The position numbers and the translations under genes are program-made. Below are positions 63,305 to 64,000 of a stretch of 64,000 nt of DNA, one piece after another; the first letter of the stretch is position 1, and every line of letters starts with the position of its first letter. Source of the stretch: an uncultured Butyrivibrio sp. (GTDB lineage Bacteria > Bacillota > Clostridia > Lachnospirales > Lachnospiraceae); contig CAMVNV010000001.1 of the NCBI GenBank assembly GCA_947168935.1, positions 1 to 64,000 of the forward strand. The letters are read 5' to 3'. Below the pieces are notes generated by a model, which worked only from the letters and a program-made list of their open reading frames with translations, was not told where the DNA came from and made no database searches.

Positions 63305-64000
63305 ATTACTGATCTCGTTTCCGGCACGCTTGCAAAGTTCCCTGAACTTACCTGAAAGTCTGCTGAGCTTGCCATATAAGTCAAATGATATCACAGTTGT
63401 AGGTGCAACCTGCATGTATGAGCTCATCATTCTTACAAGGATATAGCTGTCTATAAATGCATATCTTACAACGCAGCCAACTATGACACCCACAACAAAT
63501 CCTATAAAAGTAAACCAGCCAAGAGCCTTGAACAATAATACAAATAAATAAACAGGTAATATACTTGCTACAACTGTTCCGATTATCACAATAAGAGATA
63601 CCTTGGCTGCATCCTTGAGGATTGTCTTCCAGTTCTGAAAATAGATAACTACGCCATCTGCTGCGCTTTTGAATGCACTCTGCTGATTGTTATAGAACGT
63701 GTAGCCAAGGCAGCATTCATCTACATATCCAAGTCCGATTCTGATAAGGCTCTTAGCAAATCCCGCTATTATGCTCATTCCGGGAACAAAATCAAGGAAG
63801 CTCTCCACCTTGCCTACTGCACTTTGAAGCTGGTTAACAGCCCCGCTTACAAGTCTGTCAAGAACAAAATAAATGTTGCTTGTAGCAAATCTTGACTTAA
63901 CCATTCTGATTCCATAGTTTACTTCATCTGCAGGTACCTGACCGGTTCTGAAGGTTTCAGCGATTACTGCAACATGCCCTGCTTTAACAAGATATCCAAA
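63263..64000 (-). CDS. Membrane protein, 5' end outside the window
   Basis: The open frame continues without a stop to the right edge (246 codons inside the window), so the ATG used by the ORF track at 63904 is probably internal. Upstream in-frame residues include GYLVKAGHVAVIAETFRTGQVP. The protein has around four hydrophobic segments, among them SLIVIIGTVVASILPVYLFVLLF and GFVVGVIVGCVVRYAF. Family not recognised; it looks like a conserved clostridial membrane protein. Its 3' end is duplicated. Confidence 0.72.
   Translation of the reverse strand, partial: FGYLVKAGHVAVIAETFRTGQVPADEVNYGIRMVKSRFATSNIYFVLDRLVSGAVNQLQSAVGKVESFLDFVPGMSIIAGFAKSLIRIGLGYVDECCLGYTFYNNQQSAFKSAADGVVIYFQNWKTILKDAAKVSLIVIIGTVVASILPVYLFVLLFKALGWFTFIGFVVGVIVGCVVRYAFIDSYILVRMMSSYMQVAPTTVISFDLYGKLSRLSGKFRELCKRAGNEISNAGMNNPYPGNMAG

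Overview
The window looks like a chromosomal segment of a motile, Gram-positive-type anaerobe of the Lachnospiraceae, most like Butyrivibrio/Pseudobutyrivibrio. This is inferred from gene content and order: mbl next to flhO/flhP-type rod genes, mltG-trmR-trhP, ireB-ruvX-DUF1292-fur, cdaA-ybbR, YjfB, an acyl-ACP thioesterase, and moderately low GC with marked AT enrichment in the first 8.8 kb. Almost every gene is on the minus strand. Exceptions are higBA, an AraC regulator, uvrB, a YjfB-type gene and a Crh-like HPr protein.

Region 1 (1-8.8 kb) is an AT-rich, strain-variable surface-polysaccharide block. Read right to left it holds GT8, GT2, a Wzy/EpsG-like polymerase, GT2, a Wzx-type flippase, a methyltransferase and a membrane O-acyltransferase. 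Its left edge carries an IS630-family transposase remnant. At its right edge sit two copies of a 52-bp hairpin repeat and a higBA toxin-antitoxin locus whose toxin is frameshifted in a T-run.

Region 2 (8.8-17.1 kb) is the conserved export/regulatory half of the same system: GT4, CpsB-type phosphatase, Wzz-like chain-length protein, CpsD-type tyrosine kinase with a GKYY-repeat tail, a catalytically degenerate class-B sortase-like lipoprotein, a secreted Gly-rich protein, an LCP-family ligase with a long cytoplasmic extension, and the initiating phosphoglycosyl transferase. Region 3 (17.2-24 kb) supplies GDP-fucose (gmd, fcl), dTDP-rhamnose reductase, an AraC regulator, a large polytopic membrane protein and a YuiD-like protein.

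Region 4 (24-35 kb) holds HPr, the c-di-AMP synthase cdaA with its YbbR regulator, an unrecognised membrane protein, a YvyF-like flagellar protein, comF, recD2, flagellar rod genes and mbl. Region 5 (35.5-48 kb) holds divergent uvrA/uvrB, a CtpA-type protease, an EnvC-like M23 hydrolase with ftsX and ftsE, a PucR-type regulator, yjfB, a CvfB-like protein and an acyl-ACP thioesterase. Region 6 (48.8-64 kb) holds a secreted DUF5722-like protein, tRNA-Gln(CUG), the wobble-uridine hydroxylation/methylation genes (trhP, trmR) beside an MltG-like protein that lacks its catalytic domain, RNase J, Fur, DUF1292, ruvX, ireB, mtaB, a Crh-like protein, thiI and cysteine desulfurase, rsmE, prmA, and an incomplete membrane-protein gene running off the right end.

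The most unusual items are the dead sortase-like lipoprotein with its Gly-rich neighbour inside the exopolysaccharide operon, the short MltG, a structured inverted repeat between ftsX and its likely hydrolase partner, the higB frameshift, and a 42-bp duplication that doubles the 3' end of the last gene. I did not find a complete, clearly undescribed multi-gene system. The EPS-linked pseudo-sortase/Gly-rich/LCP trio is the best candidate.
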